Below, one piece after another: positions 20,598 to 33,579 of a DNA stretch of 64,000 nt (its first letter is position 1; every line of letters starts with the position of its first letter). The notes beneath the pieces were generated by a model. The model did no database searches. It was not told the origin of the DNA and saw only the letters and a program-made list of their open reading frames with translations. Where the stretch lies: contig NC_134398.1 of NCBI RefSeq assembly GCF_050003625.1, positions 95,875,674 to 95,939,673 on the forward strand, given 5' to 3'. This DNA comes from Haematobia irritans. Lineage: Eukaryota; Arthropoda; Insecta; Diptera; Muscidae. A program made the translations under genes and the position numbers.

Positions 20598-23500
20598 CTG
20601 TCTGTTGATGTATTTTTGTGTGCAAAGTACAGCTCGCAGTTTTAGTCCGATTGTCCTAAAATTTGGTATAGGGTCCTGTTTCGGCTCAAAGACGATCCCT
20701 ATTGCTTTTGGAAAAAATCGGTTCAGATTTAGATATAGCTGCCATATATATTTTTCACCGATCTGGTCATAATTGGCGTGTATATCAACCGATCTTCCTC
20801 AAATTCCGTACATCCGAATATTTTATGAGTCTCGAAAAACTTGCAAAATATCATCCAAATCGGTTCAGATTTAGATATAGCTCCCATATATAGCTTTCGC
20901 CCGATTTACACTCAAATGACCACAGAGGCCAATTTTTTGCTCCGATTTAGTTGACATTTTGCACAGGGAGTAGAATTAGCATTGTAGCTATGTGTGCCAA
21001 ATTTGGTTGAAATCGGTTCAGTTTTAGATATAGCTCCCATATATAGCTTTCGCCCGATTTACACTTATATGACCACAGAGGCCAATCCTTTACTCCGATT
21101 TAATTGAAATTCTGCACAGAGAGTAGAATTAGCATAATAGCTATGCGTGCCAAATTTGGTTTAAATCGGTTCAGATTTAGATATATCTTCCATATATAGC
21201 TTTCGCCCGATTTACACTCATATGACCACAGTGGCCAATCTTTTACTCCGATATAATTGAAATTTTGCACAGAGAGTAGAATTAGCATTGTAGCTATGCG
21301 TGCCAAATTTGGTTGAAATCGGTTCAGATTTAGATATAGCTTCCATATATAGTTTTCGCCCGATATGGACTTATATGGCCCCACAAGCCAGAGTTTTGGC
21401 CCAATTTGGTTGAAATTTTGCACTAGGAGTACAATTAGTAATATAGTCATATGTGCCAAATTTGATTGAAATCGGTTCAGATTTCGATATAGCTCCCATA
21501 TATATGTTTTTCTGATTTCGACAAAAATGGTCAAAATACCAACATTTTCCTTCTAAAATCGCCACTGCTTAGTCGAAAAGTTGTAAAAATGACTCTAATT
21601 TTCCTAAACTTCTAATACATATATATCGAGCGATAAACCATAAATAAACTTTTTCGAAGTTTCCTTAAAATTGCTTCAGATTTAAATGTTTCCCATATTT
21701 ATACCCTGCGCCACACTGTGGAACAGGGTATTATAAGTTAGTGCATATGTTTGTAACACCCAGAAGGAGACGAGATAGACACATGGTGTCTTTGGCAATA
21801 ATGCTCAGGGTGGATCCCTGAGTCGATATAACCATGTCCGTCTGTCCGTCCGTCCGTCTGTCTGTGAACACATTTTTGTGATCAAAGTCTAGGTCGCAAT
21901 TTAAGTCCAATCGCCTTCAAATTTGGCACATGTTCCTAATTTGGGTCAGAATATAACCCTATTGATTTTGGAAGAAATCGGTTCAGATATAGATATAGCT
22001 CCCATATATATCTTTCGCCCGATATGCACTAATATGGACCCAGCAGTCAGAGTTTTATACCGATTTGCTTGAAATTTTGTACAAACGTAACACTTAGTCG
22101 TATAGTCAAGTGTGCAAATTTTACTGAAATCGGTTCAGATTTAGATATAGCTCCCATATATCTTTCGCCCGATATGGACTTATATGGCCCCAGAAGCCAG
22201 ATTTTTGGCCGAATTTGGTTGAAATTTTGCACTAGGAGTACAATTAGTAGTATAGTCAAGTGTGCAAAATTTGATTGAAATCGGTTCAGATTTAGATATA
22301 TCCCAATTATATATCTTTCGCCCGATATAGACTAATATGGTCCTAACAGCCAGAGTTTTGACCGAATTTGGTTGAAATTTTGCACCGGGAGTAGATTTAG
22401 CATTGTAGCTATGCGTGCCAAATTTGGTTGAAATCGATTCAGATTTAGATATAGCTCCCATATATATCTTTCGCCCGATATAGACTAATATGGTCCTAAA
22501 AGCCAGAGTTTTGGCCCAATTTGGTTGAAATTTTGCACAGGGAGTAGATTTAGCATTGTAGCTATGCGTGCCAAATTTGATTGAAATCGGTTCAGATTTA
22601 GATTTGGTTGAAATCGATTCAGATTTAGATATAGCTCCCATATATATCTTTCGCCCGATATAGACTAATATGGTCCTAAAAGCCAGAAATTTGGCCCAAT
22701 TTGGTTGAAATTTTGCACAGGGAGTAGATTTAGCATTGTAGCTATGCGTGCCAAATTTGGTTGAAATCGGTTCAGATTTAGATATAGCTCCCATATATAT
22801 GTTTTTCTGATTTCGACAAAAATGGTCAAAATACCAACATTTTCCTTGTAAAATCGCCACTGCTTAGTCGAAAAGTTGTAAAAATGATTCTAATTTTCCT
22901 AAACTTCTAATACATATATATCGAGCGATAAATCATAAATAAACTTTTTCGAAGTTTCCTTAAAATTGCTTCAGATTTAAACGTTTCCCATATTTATACC
23001 CTTCACCACTACTGTGGTACAGGGTATAATAAGTTTGTGCATTTGTATGTAACGCCAAGAAGGAAAAGTCTGAGACCCATCGTTTAGTATACCGATCGTC
23101 ATAGAATTAAATTCTGAGTCGATTTAGCGATGTCCGTCTGTCTGTCTGTCTGTCTGTCCGTCTGTCTGTCTGTCTGTTGATGTATTTTTGTGTGCAAAGT
23201 ACAGCTCGCAGTTTTAGTCCGATTGTCCTAAAATTTGGTATAGGGTCCTGTTTCGGCTCAAAGACGATCCCTATTACTTTTGGAAAAAATCGGTTCAGAT
23301 TTAGATATAGCTGCCATATATATTTTTCACCGATCTGGTCATAATTGGCGTGTATATCAACCGATCTTCCTCAAATTCCGTACATCCGAATATTTTATGA
23401 GTCTCGAAAAACTTGCAAAATATCATCCAAATCGGTTCAGATTTAGATATAGCTCCCATATATAGTTTTCGCCTGATTTACACTCCTTTGCCCACAGAGG

Positions 23501-25209
23501 CCAATTTTTTGCTCCGATTTAGTTGAAATTTTGCACAGGGAGTAGAATTAGCATTATAGTTATGCGTGTCATATTTGGTGGAAATCGGTTCAGATTTAGA
23601 TATAGCTCCCATATATAGCTTTCGCCCGATTTACACTCAAATGACCACAGAGGCCAATTTTTTGCTCCGATTTAGTTGACATTTTGCACAGGGAGTAGAA
23701 TTAGCATTGTAGCTATGTGTGCCAAATTTGGTTGAAATCGGTTCAGATTTAGATATAGCTCCCATATATGGTTTTCGCCCGATATGGACTTATATGGCCC
23801 CACAAGCCAGAGTTTTGGCCCAATTTGGTTGAAATTTTGCACTAGGAGTACAATTAGTAATATAGTCATATGTGCCAAATTTGATTGAAATCGGTTCAGA
23901 TTTCGATATAGCTCCCATATATATGTTTTTCTGATTTCGACAAAAATGGTCAAAATACCAACATTTTCCTTCTAAAATCGCCACTGCTTAGTCGAAAAAT
24001 TGTAAAAATGACTCTAATTTTCCTAAACTTCTAATACATATATATCGAGCGATAAACCATAAATAAACTTTTTCGAAGTTTCCTTAAAATTGCTTCAGAT
24101 TTAAATGTTTCCCATATTTATACCCTGCGCCACACTGTGGAACAGGGTATTATAAGTTAGTGCATATGTTTTTAACACCCAGAAGGAGACGAGATAGACA
24201 CATGGTGTCTTTGGCAATAATGCTCAGGGTGGATCCCTGAGTCGATATAACCATGTCCGTCTGTCTGTGAACACATTTTTGTGATCAAAGTCTAGGTCGC
24301 AATTTAAGTCCAATCGCCTTCAAATTTGGCACATGTTCCTAATTAGGGTCAGAATATAACCCTATTGATTTTGGAAGAAATCGGTTCAGATATATATATA
24401 GCTCCCATATATATCTTTCGCCCGGTATGCACTAATATGGACCCAGCAGTCAGAGTTTTATACCGATTTGCTTGAAATTTTGTACAAACGTAACACTTAG
24501 TCGTATAGTCAAGTGTGCAAAATTTTACTGAAATCGGTTCAGATTTAGATATAGCTCCCATATATATCTTTCGCCCGATATAGACTAATATGGTCCTAAA
24601 AGCCAGAAATTTGGCCCAATTTGGTTGAAATTTTGCACAGGGAGTAGATTTAGCATTGTAGCTATGCGTGCCAAATTTGGTTGAAATCGATTCAGATTTA
24701 GATATAGCTCCCATATATATCTTTCGCCCGATATAGACTAATATGGTCCTAAAAGCCAGAGTTTTGACCGAATTTGGTTGAAATTTTGCACCGGGAGTAG
24801 ATTTAGCATTGTAGCTATGCGTGCCAAATTTGGTTGAAATCGATTCAGATTTAGATATAGCTCCCATATATATCTTTCGCCCGATATAGACTAATATGGT
24901 CCTAAAAGCCAGAAATTTGGCCCAATTTGGTTGAAATTTTGCACAGGGAGTAGATTTAGCATTGTAGCTATGCGTGCCAAATTTGGTTGAAATCGGTTCA
25001 GATTTAGATATAGCTCCCATATATATGTTTTTCTGATTTCGACAAAAATGGTCAAAATACCAACATTTTCCTTGTAAAATCGCCACTGCTTAGTCGAAAA
25101 GTTGTAAAAATGATTCTAATTTTCCTAAACTTCTAATACATATATATCGAGCGATAAATCATAAATAAACTTTTTCGAAGTTTCCTTAAAATTGCTTCAG
25201 ATTTAAACG
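20395..25209 (+). repeat. Alternating A/B repeat array, block 1
   Basis: Heads of type A (TATACCCTTCACCACTACTG) lie at 20395 and 22995, and heads of type B (TATACCCTGCGCCACACTGT) at 21700 and 24119. Each head is a near-palindrome with GGGTATA/GGGTATT. It is followed by a (GTCT)n tract in A or a (GTCC/GTCT)n tract in B, then by sub-units of about 137-153 bp. These sub-units contain TCGGTTCAGATTTAGATATAG and CTCCCATATATA. Long minus-strand frames across the sub-units are a by-product of the repeat period. The (GTCY)n tract with a TA-rich zone is as described for mini-me/DINE-1-type non-autonomous Helitrons of flies; assignment is inference. Confidence 0.8.
20532..20603 (+). repeat. (GTCT)n microsatellite of unit A1
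   Basis: A tetranucleotide run of about 17 repeats with a single GTCC interruption. The homologous runs at 23133, 26322, 29056, 31286 and 33520 differ in length. Confidence 0.9.
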
Positions 25210-25466
25210 TTTCCCATATTTTTTTACTAACATTGTGTTCCACCCTAGTGCATTAGCCGACTTAAATTTTGAGTCTATAGATTTTGTAGAAGTCTATCAA
25301 ATTCTTCAAGATCGAGTAATATTTAAATGTATGTATTTGGGACAAACCTTTGTATATAGCCCCCAACACATTTGACGGATGTGATATGGTATCGAAAATT
25401 TAGATCTACAAAGTGGTGCAGGGTATAATATAGTCGGCCCCGCCCGACTTTAGACTTTCCTTACTG
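25210..25466 (+). repeat. Array tail, block 1
   Basis: It begins TTTTTTTACTAACATTGTGT and ends with the AGTCGG...CCGACT hairpin plus TTTAGACTTTCCTTACTGG. It matches the three 248-bp tails at 40246-40995. Confidence 0.8.
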
Positions 25467-25838
25467 GTTTTCTTTAATCATTGTTGTTGTATTTTTGATT
25501 TCAGCTTAAAACCATGCATTGGCTAAACTACAAGTGTAGCTTAGCCAACAGAGGATATAATGTTTGTAAAATTTATTTGGGCACGTTTCGGAATTACCAC
25601 ATTCCTCATCAGCATCCTCTACTTACAACAAAACTATCAACCAATTATCAGAATAAACTCAGGCAGTTCACTAAACCCAAAAGTAAACCACACTTGAACC
25701 TTCCGAAAAAAGGTTTTACATGATAGCCGGCTTATGCCGAAATAAATTCGTACAAACATATCTCTTTTCCTTTGCCACCGTCAAATCATCGATTTGAGTG
25801 CAGTTGGCTGGGTTTATTTTGAGCTTGCTTCCTCTTTT
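25467..25838 (-). mobile_element. Penelope-like element fragment with hammerhead-like core
   Basis: This 370-bp stretch is present here but absent from the otherwise matching junction at 40990-40996. A 30-bp imperfect dyad TTGGCTAAACTAC.../...AGCTTAGCCAA lies at 25519-25548. On the minus strand a hammerhead-type core lies at 25620-25550. Such ribozyme motifs are known in terminal repeats of Penelope-like elements (family knowledge), which is the basis of this call. No RT or GIY-YIG ORF is present; 25514-25723 (69 codons) has no recognised motif. Confidence 0.5.
25550..25620 (-). ncRNA. Hammerhead-ribozyme-like motif
   Basis: Minus strand: AGAGGAT-G, then CTGATGA (25612-25606), stem II GGAAT-GTGGTA-ATTCC (25605-25590), GAAA (25589-25586), a 27-29 nt stretch, and TTA|TATCCTCT (25560-25550). 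AGAGGATG pairs with TATCCTCT to give an 8-bp stem I including one G-T. Both invariant core boxes and stem II are perfect. Stem III is weak (A-U then mismatches), so activity is doubtful for this copy. Confidence 0.5.
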
Positions 25839-26180
25839 TTTTCCTCTGTTGGTTAAAATTAAAAGTATGAAAAAACCAAGTTATAAAAAAATTAATTAAA
25901 AGAACTTCCTGGGTAGTTAAAATAAAGAACATTATTGGGAGTGCATCTTCTGGAAGATCTTTTAAAGTTGTGCCTTTGGAAGAACTTCCAAATTTTTTGC
26001 TGGGCTATTATAGAAAGCTTATCATACATACGAATAACACTTAGCATAGAAAAGTATTTTAGTGCATTCGTAGTAAGAAGTATTCAATCCTTTCAAAACT
26101 TAAAGAAACATACTTGTTAGAATATAGAAAAATTTCCTATGTTTCTTTTATCTTCCTGTATTCCATATGTTTGCATTGTT
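25839..26180. repeat. Non-coding segment duplicated at 40996-42250
   Basis: From TCCTCTGTTGGTTAAAATTA to TGTTTGCATTGTTT, the segment is nearly identical to 40996-41166 joined to 42076-42247. It lacks the 909-bp element inserted there and so preserves the empty site (CTGGGCTATTATAGAAAGC at about 26004-26022). No gene is supported; the 61-codon frame 25935-26120 has no motif. Confidence 0.8.
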
Positions 26181-26321
26181 TATACCCTTCACCACTACTG
26201 TGGTACAGGGTATAATAAGTTTGTGCATTTGTATGTAACGCCAAGAAGGAAAAGTCTGAGACCCATCGTTTAGTATACCGATCGTCATAGAATTAAATTC
26301 TGAGTCGATTTAGCGATGTCC

Positions 26322-26363
<42 letters not shown>

Positions 26364-29300
26364 CTGTCTGTCTGTTGATGTATTTTTGTGTGCAAAGTAC
26401 AGCTCGCAGTTTTAGTCCGATTGTCCTAAAATTTGGTATAGGGTCCTGTTTCGGCTCAAAGACGATCCCTATTGCTTTTGGAAAATATCGGTTCAGATTT
26501 AGATATAGCTGCCATATATATTTTTCACCGATCTGGTCATAATTGGCGTGTATATCAACCGATCTTCCTCAAATTCCGTACATCCGAATATTTTATGAGT
26601 CTCGAAAAACTTGCAAAATATCATCCAAATCGGTTCAGATTTAGATATAGCTCCCATATATAGCTTTCGCCCGATTTACACTCCTTTGCCCACAGAGGCC
26701 AATTTTTTGCTCCGATTTAGTTGAAATTTTGCACAGGGAGTAGAATTAGCATTATAGTTATGCGTGTCATATTTGGTGGAAATCGGTTCAGATTTAGATA
26801 TAGCTCCCATATATAGCTTTCGCCCGATTTACACTCAAATGACCACAGAGGCCAATTTTTTGCTCCGATTTAGTTGACATTTTGCACAGGGAGTAGAATT
26901 AGCATTGTAGCTATGTGTGCCAAATTTGGTTGAAATCGGTTCAGTTTTAGATATAGCTCCCATATATAGCTTTCGCCCGATTTACACTTATATGACCACA
27001 GAGGCCAATCCTTTACTCCGATTTAATTGAAATTCTGCACAGAGAGTAGAATTAGCATAATAGCTATGCGTGCCAAATTTGGTTTAAATCGGTTCAGATT
27101 TAGATATATCTTCCATATATAGCTTTCGCCCGATTTACACTCATATGACCACAGTGGCCAATCTTTTACTCCGATATAATTGAAATTTTGCACAGAGAGT
27201 AGAATTAGCATTGTAGCTATGCGTGCCAAATTTGGTTGAAATCGGTTCAGATTTAGATATAGCTTCCATATATAGTTTTCGCCCGATATGGACTTATATG
27301 GCCCCACAAGCCAGAGTTTTGGCCCAATTTGGTTGAAATTTTGCACTAGGAGTACAATTAGTAATATAGTCATATGTGCCAAATTTGATTGAAATCGGTT
27401 CAGATTTCGATATAGCTCCCATATATATGTTTTTCTGATTTCGACAAAAATGGTCAAAATACCAACATTTTCCTTCTAAAATCGCCACTGCTTAGTCGAA
27501 AAGTTGTAAAAATGACTCTAATTTTCCTAAACTTCTAATACATATATATCGAGCGATAAACCATAAATAAACTTTTTCGAAGTTTCCTTAAAATTGCTTC
27601 AGATTTAAATGTTTCCCATATTTATACCCTGCGCCACACTGTGGAACAGGGTATTATAAGTTAGTGCATATGTTTGTAACACCCAGAAGGAGACGAGATA
27701 GACACATGGTGTCTTTGGCAATAATGCTCAGGGTGGATCCCTGAGTCGATATAACCATGTCCGTCTGTCCGTCCGTCCGTCTGTCTGTGAACACATTTTT
27801 GTGATCAAAGTCTAGGTCGCAATTTAAGTCCAATCGCCTTCAAATTTGGCACATGTTCCTAATTTGGGTCAGAATATAACCCTATTGATTTTGGAAGAAA
27901 TCGGTTCAGATATAGATATAGCTCCCATATATATCTTTCGCCCGATATGCACTAATATGGACCCAGCAGTCAGAGTTTTATACCGATTTGCTTGAAATTT
28001 TGTACAAACGTAACACTTAGTCGTATAGTCAAGTGTGCAAATTTTACTGAAATCGGTTCAGATTTAGATATAGCTCCCATATATCTTTCGCCCGATATGG
28101 ACTTATATGGCCCCAGAAGCCAGATTTTTGGCCGAATTTGGTTGAAATTTTGCACTAGGAGTACAATTAGTAGTATAGTCAAGTGTGCAAAATTTGATTG
28201 AAATCGGTTCAGATTTAGATATATCCCAATTATATATCTTTCGCCCGATATAGACTAATATGGTCCTAACAGCCAGAGTTTTGACCGAATTTGGTTGAAA
28301 TTTTGCACCGGGAGTAGATTTAGCATTGTAGCTATGCGTGCCAAATTTGGTTGAAATCGATTCAGATTTAGATATAGCTCCCATATATATCTTTCGCCCG
28401 ATATAGACTAATATGGTCCTAAAAGCCAGAGTTTTGGCCCAATTTGGTTGAAATTTTGCACAGGGAGTAGATTTAGCATTGTAGCTATGCGTGCCAAATT
28501 TGATTGAAATCGGTTCAGATTTAGATTTGGTTGAAATCGATTCAGATTTAGATATAGCTCCCATATATATCTTTCGCCCGATATAGACTAATATGGTCCT
28601 AAAAGCCAGAAATTTGGCCCAATTTGGTTGAAATTTTGCACAGGGAGTAGATTTAGCATTGTAGCTATGCGTGCCAAATTTGGTTGAAATCGGTTCAGAT
28701 TTAGATATAGCTCCCATATATATGTTTTTCTGATTTCGACAAAAATGGTCAAAATACCAACATTTTCCTTGTAAAATCGCCACTGCTTAGTCGAAAAGTT
28801 GTAAAAATGATTCTAATTTTCCTAAACTTCTAATACATATATATCGAGCGATAAATCATAAATAAACTTTTTCGAAGTTTCCTTAAAATTGCTTCAGATT
28901 TAAACGTTTCCCATATTTATACCCTTCACCACTACTGTGGTACAGGGTATAATAAGTTTGTGCATTTGTATGTAACGCCAAGAAGGAAAAGTCTGAGACC
29001 CATCGTTTAGTATACCGATCGTCATAGAATTAAATTCTGAGTCGATTTAGCGATGTCCGTCTGTCTGTCTGTCTGTCTGTCCGTCTGTCTGTCTGTTGAT
29101 GTATTTTTGTGTGCAAAGTACAGCTCGCAGTTTTAGTCCGATTGTCCTAAAATTTGGTATAGGGTCCTGTTTCGGCTCAAAGACGATCCCTATTGCTTTT
29201 GGAAAAAATCGGTTCAGATTTAGATATAGCTGCCATATATATTTTTCACCGATCTGGTCATAATTGGCGTGTATATCAACCGATCTTCCTCAAATTCCGT

Positions 29301-32300
29301 ACATCCGAATATTTTATGAGTCTCGAAAAACTTGCAAAATATCATCCAAATCGGTTCAGATTTAGATATAGCTCCCATATATAGCTTTCGCCCGATTTAC
29401 ACTCCTTTGCCCACAGAGGCCAATTTTTTGCTCCGATTTAATTGAAATTCTGCACAGAGAGTAGAATTAGCATAGTAGCTATGCGTGCCAAATTTGGTTT
29501 AAATCGGTTCAGATTTAGATATATCTTCCATATATAGCTTTCGCCCGATTTACACTCATATGACCACAGTGGCCAATCTTTTACTCCGATATAATTGAAA
29601 TTTTGCACAGAGAGTAGAATTAGCATTGTAGCTATGCGTGCCAAATTTGGTTGAAATCGGTTCAGTTTTAGATATAGCTCCCATATATAGCTTTCGCCCG
29701 ATTTACACTTATATGACCACAGAGGCCAATCCTTTACTCCGATTTAATTGAAATTCTGCACAGAGAGTAGAATTAGCATAGTAGCTATGCGTGCCAAATT
29801 TGGTTTAAATCGGTTCAGATTTAGATATATCTTCCATATATAGCTTTCGCCCGATTTAAACTCATATGACCACAGTGGCCAATCTTTTACTCCGATATAA
29901 TTGAAATTTTGCACAGAGAGTAGAATTAGCATTGTAGCTATGCGTGCCAAATTTGGTTGAAATCGGTCCAGATTTAGATATAGCTTCCATATATAGTTTT
30001 CGCCCGATATGGACTTATATGGCCCCACAAGCCAGAGTTTTGGCCCAATTTGGTTGAAATTTTGCACTAGGAGTACAATTAGTAATATAGTCATATGTGC
30101 CAAATTTGATTGAAATCGGTTCAGATTTCGATATAGCTCCCATATATATGTTTTTCTGATTTCGACAAAAATGGTCAAAATACCAACATTTTCCTTCTAA
30201 AATCGCCACTGCTTAGTCGAAAAGTTGTAAAAATGACTCTAATTTTCCTAAACTTCTAATACATATATATCGAGCGATAAACCATAAATAAACTTTTTCG
30301 AAGTTTCCTTAAAATTGCTTCAGATTTAAATGTTTCCCATATTTATACCCTGCGCCACACTGTGGAACAGGGTATTATAAGTTAGTGCATATGTTTGTAA
30401 CACCCAGAAGTGTGCAAAATTTGATTGAAATCGGTTCAGATTTAGATATATCCCAATTATATATCTTTCGCCCGATATAGACTAATATGGTCCTAACAGC
30501 CAGAGTTTTGACCGAATTTGGTTGAAATTTTGCACCGGGAGTAGATTTAGCATTGTAGCTATGCGTGCCAAATTTGGTTGAAATCGATTCAGATTTAGAT
30601 ATAGCTCCCATATATATCTTTCGCCCGATATAGACTAATATGGTCCTAAAAGCCAGAGTTTTGGCCCAATTTGGTTGAAATTTTGCACAGGGAGTAGATT
30701 TAGCATTGTAGCTATGCGTGCCAAATTTGATTGAAATCGGTTCAGATTTAGATTTGGTTGAAATCGATTCAGATTTAGATATAGCTCCCATATATATCTT
30801 TCGCCCGATATAGACTAATATGGTCCTAAAAGCCAGAAATTTGGCCCAATTTGGTTGAAATTTTGCACAGGGAGTAGATTTAGCATTGTAGCTATGCGTG
30901 CCAAATTTGGTTGAAATCGGTTCAGATTTAGATATAGCTCCCATATATATGTTTTTCTGATTTCGACAAAAATGGTCAAAATACCAACATTTTCCTTGTA
31001 AAATCGCCACTGCTTAGTCGAAAAGTTGTAAAAATGATTCTAATTTTCCTAAACTTCTAATACATATATATCGAGCGATAAATCATAAATAAACTTTTTC
31101 GAAGTTTCCTTAAAATTGCTTCAGATTTAAACGTTTCCCATATTTATACCCTTCACCACTACTGTGGTACAGGGTATAATAAGTTTGTGCATTTGTATGT
31201 AACGCCAAGAAGGAAAAGTCTGAGACCCATCGTTTAGTATACCGATCGTCATAGAATTAAATTCTGAGTCGATTTAGCGATGTCCGTCTGTCTGTCTGTC
31301 TGTCTGTCCGTCTGTCTGTCTGTTGATGTATTTTTGTGTGCAAAGTACAGCTCGCAGTTTTAGTCCGATTGTCCTAAAATTTGGTATAGGGTCCTGTTTC
31401 GGCTCAAAGACGATCCCTATTGCTTTTGGAAAAAATCGGTTCAGATTTAGATATAGCTGCCATATATATTTTTCACCGATCTGGTCATAATTGGCGTGTA
31501 TATCAACCGATCTTCCTCAAATTCCGTACATCCGAATATTTTATGAGTCTCGAAAAACTTGCAAAATATCATCCAAATCGGTTCAGATTTAGATATAGCT
31601 CCCATATATAGTTTTCGCCCGATTTACACTCCTTTGCCCACAGAGGCCAATTTTTTGCTCCGATTTAGATGAAATTTTGCACAGGGAGTAGAATTAGCAT
31701 TATAGTTATGCGTGTCATATTTGGTGGAAATCGGTTCAGATTTAGATATAGCTCCCATATATAGCTTTCGCCCGATTTACACTCAAATGACCACAGAGGC
31801 CAATTTTTTGCTCCGATTTAGTTGACATTTTGCACAGGGAGTAGAATTAGCATTGTAGCTATGTGTGCCAAATTTGGTTGAAATCGGTTCAGATTTAGAT
31901 ATAGCTCCCATATATGGTTTTCGCCCGATATGGACTTATATGGCCCCACAAGCCAGAGTTTTGGCCCAATTTGGTTGAAATTTTGCACTAGGAGTACAAT
32001 TAGTAATATAGTCATATGTGCCAAATTTGATTGAAATCGGTTCAGATTTCGATATAGCTCCCATATATATGTTTTTCTGATTTCGACAAAAATGGTCAAA
32101 ATACCAACATTTTCCTTCTAAAATCGCCACTGCTTAGTCGAAAAATTGTAAAAATGACTCTAATTTTCCTAAACTTCTAATACATATATATCGAGCGATA
32201 AACCATAAATAAACTTTTTCGAAGTTTCCTTAAAATTGCTTCAGATTTAAATGTTTCCCATATTTATACCCTGCGCCACACTGTGGAACAGGGTATTATA

Positions 32301-33521
32301 AGTTAGTGCATATGTTTTTAACACCCAGAAGGAGACGAGATAGACACATGGTGTCTTTGGCAATAATGCTCAGGGTGGATCCCTGAGTCGATATAACCAT
32401 GTCCGTCTGTCCGTCCGTCCGTCTGTCTGTGAACACATTTTTGTGATCAAAGTCTAGGTCGCAATTTAAGTCCAATCGCCTTCAAATTTGGCACATGTTC
32501 CTAATTAGGGTCAGAATATAACCCTATTGATTTTGGAAGAAATCGGTTCAGATATATATATAGCTCCCATATATATCTTTCGCCCGATATGCACTAATAT
32601 GGACCCAGCAGTCAGAGTTTTATACCGATTTGCTTGAAATTTTGTACAAACGTAACACTTAGTCGTATAGTCAAGTGTGCAAAATTTTACTGAAATCGGT
32701 TCAAATTTAGATATAGCTCCCATATATCTTTCGCCCGATATGGACTTATATGGCCCCAGAAGCCAGATTTTTGGCCGAATTTGGTTGAAATTTTGCACTA
32801 GGAGTACAATTAGTAGTATAGTCAAGTGTGCAAAATTTGATTGAAATCGGTTCAGATTTAGATATATCCCAATTATATATCTTTCGCCCGATATAGACTA
32901 ATATGGTCCTAAAAGCCAGAGTTTTGACCGAATTTGGTTGAAATTTTGCACCGGGAGTAGATTTAGCATTGTAGCTATGCGTGCCAAATTTGGTTGAAAT
33001 CGATTCAGATTTAGATATAGCTCCCATATATATCTTTCGCCCGATATAGACTAATATGGTCCTAAAAGCCAGAAATTTGGCCCAATTTGGTTGAGTAGAT
33101 TTTGAGGGAGTAGATTTAGCATTGTAGCTATGCGTGCCAAATTTGGTTGAAATCGGTTCAGATTTAGATATAGCTCCCATATATATGTTTTTCTGATTTC
33201 GACAAAAATGGTCAAAATACCAACATTTTCCTTGTAAAATCGCCACTGCTTAGTCGAAAAGTTGTAAAAATGATTCTAATTTTCCTAAACTTCTAATACA
33301 TATATATCGAGCGATAAATCATAAATAAACTTTTTTGAAGTTTCCTTAAAATTGCTTCAGATTTCAACGTTTCCCATATTTATACCCTTCACCACTACTG
33401 TGGTACAGGGTATAATAAGTTTGTGCATTTGTATGTAACGCCAAGAAGGAAAAGTCTGAGACCCATCGTTTAGTATACCGATCGTCATAGAATTAAATTC
33501 TGAGTCGATTTAGCGATGTCC

Positions 33522-33579
<58 letters not shown>

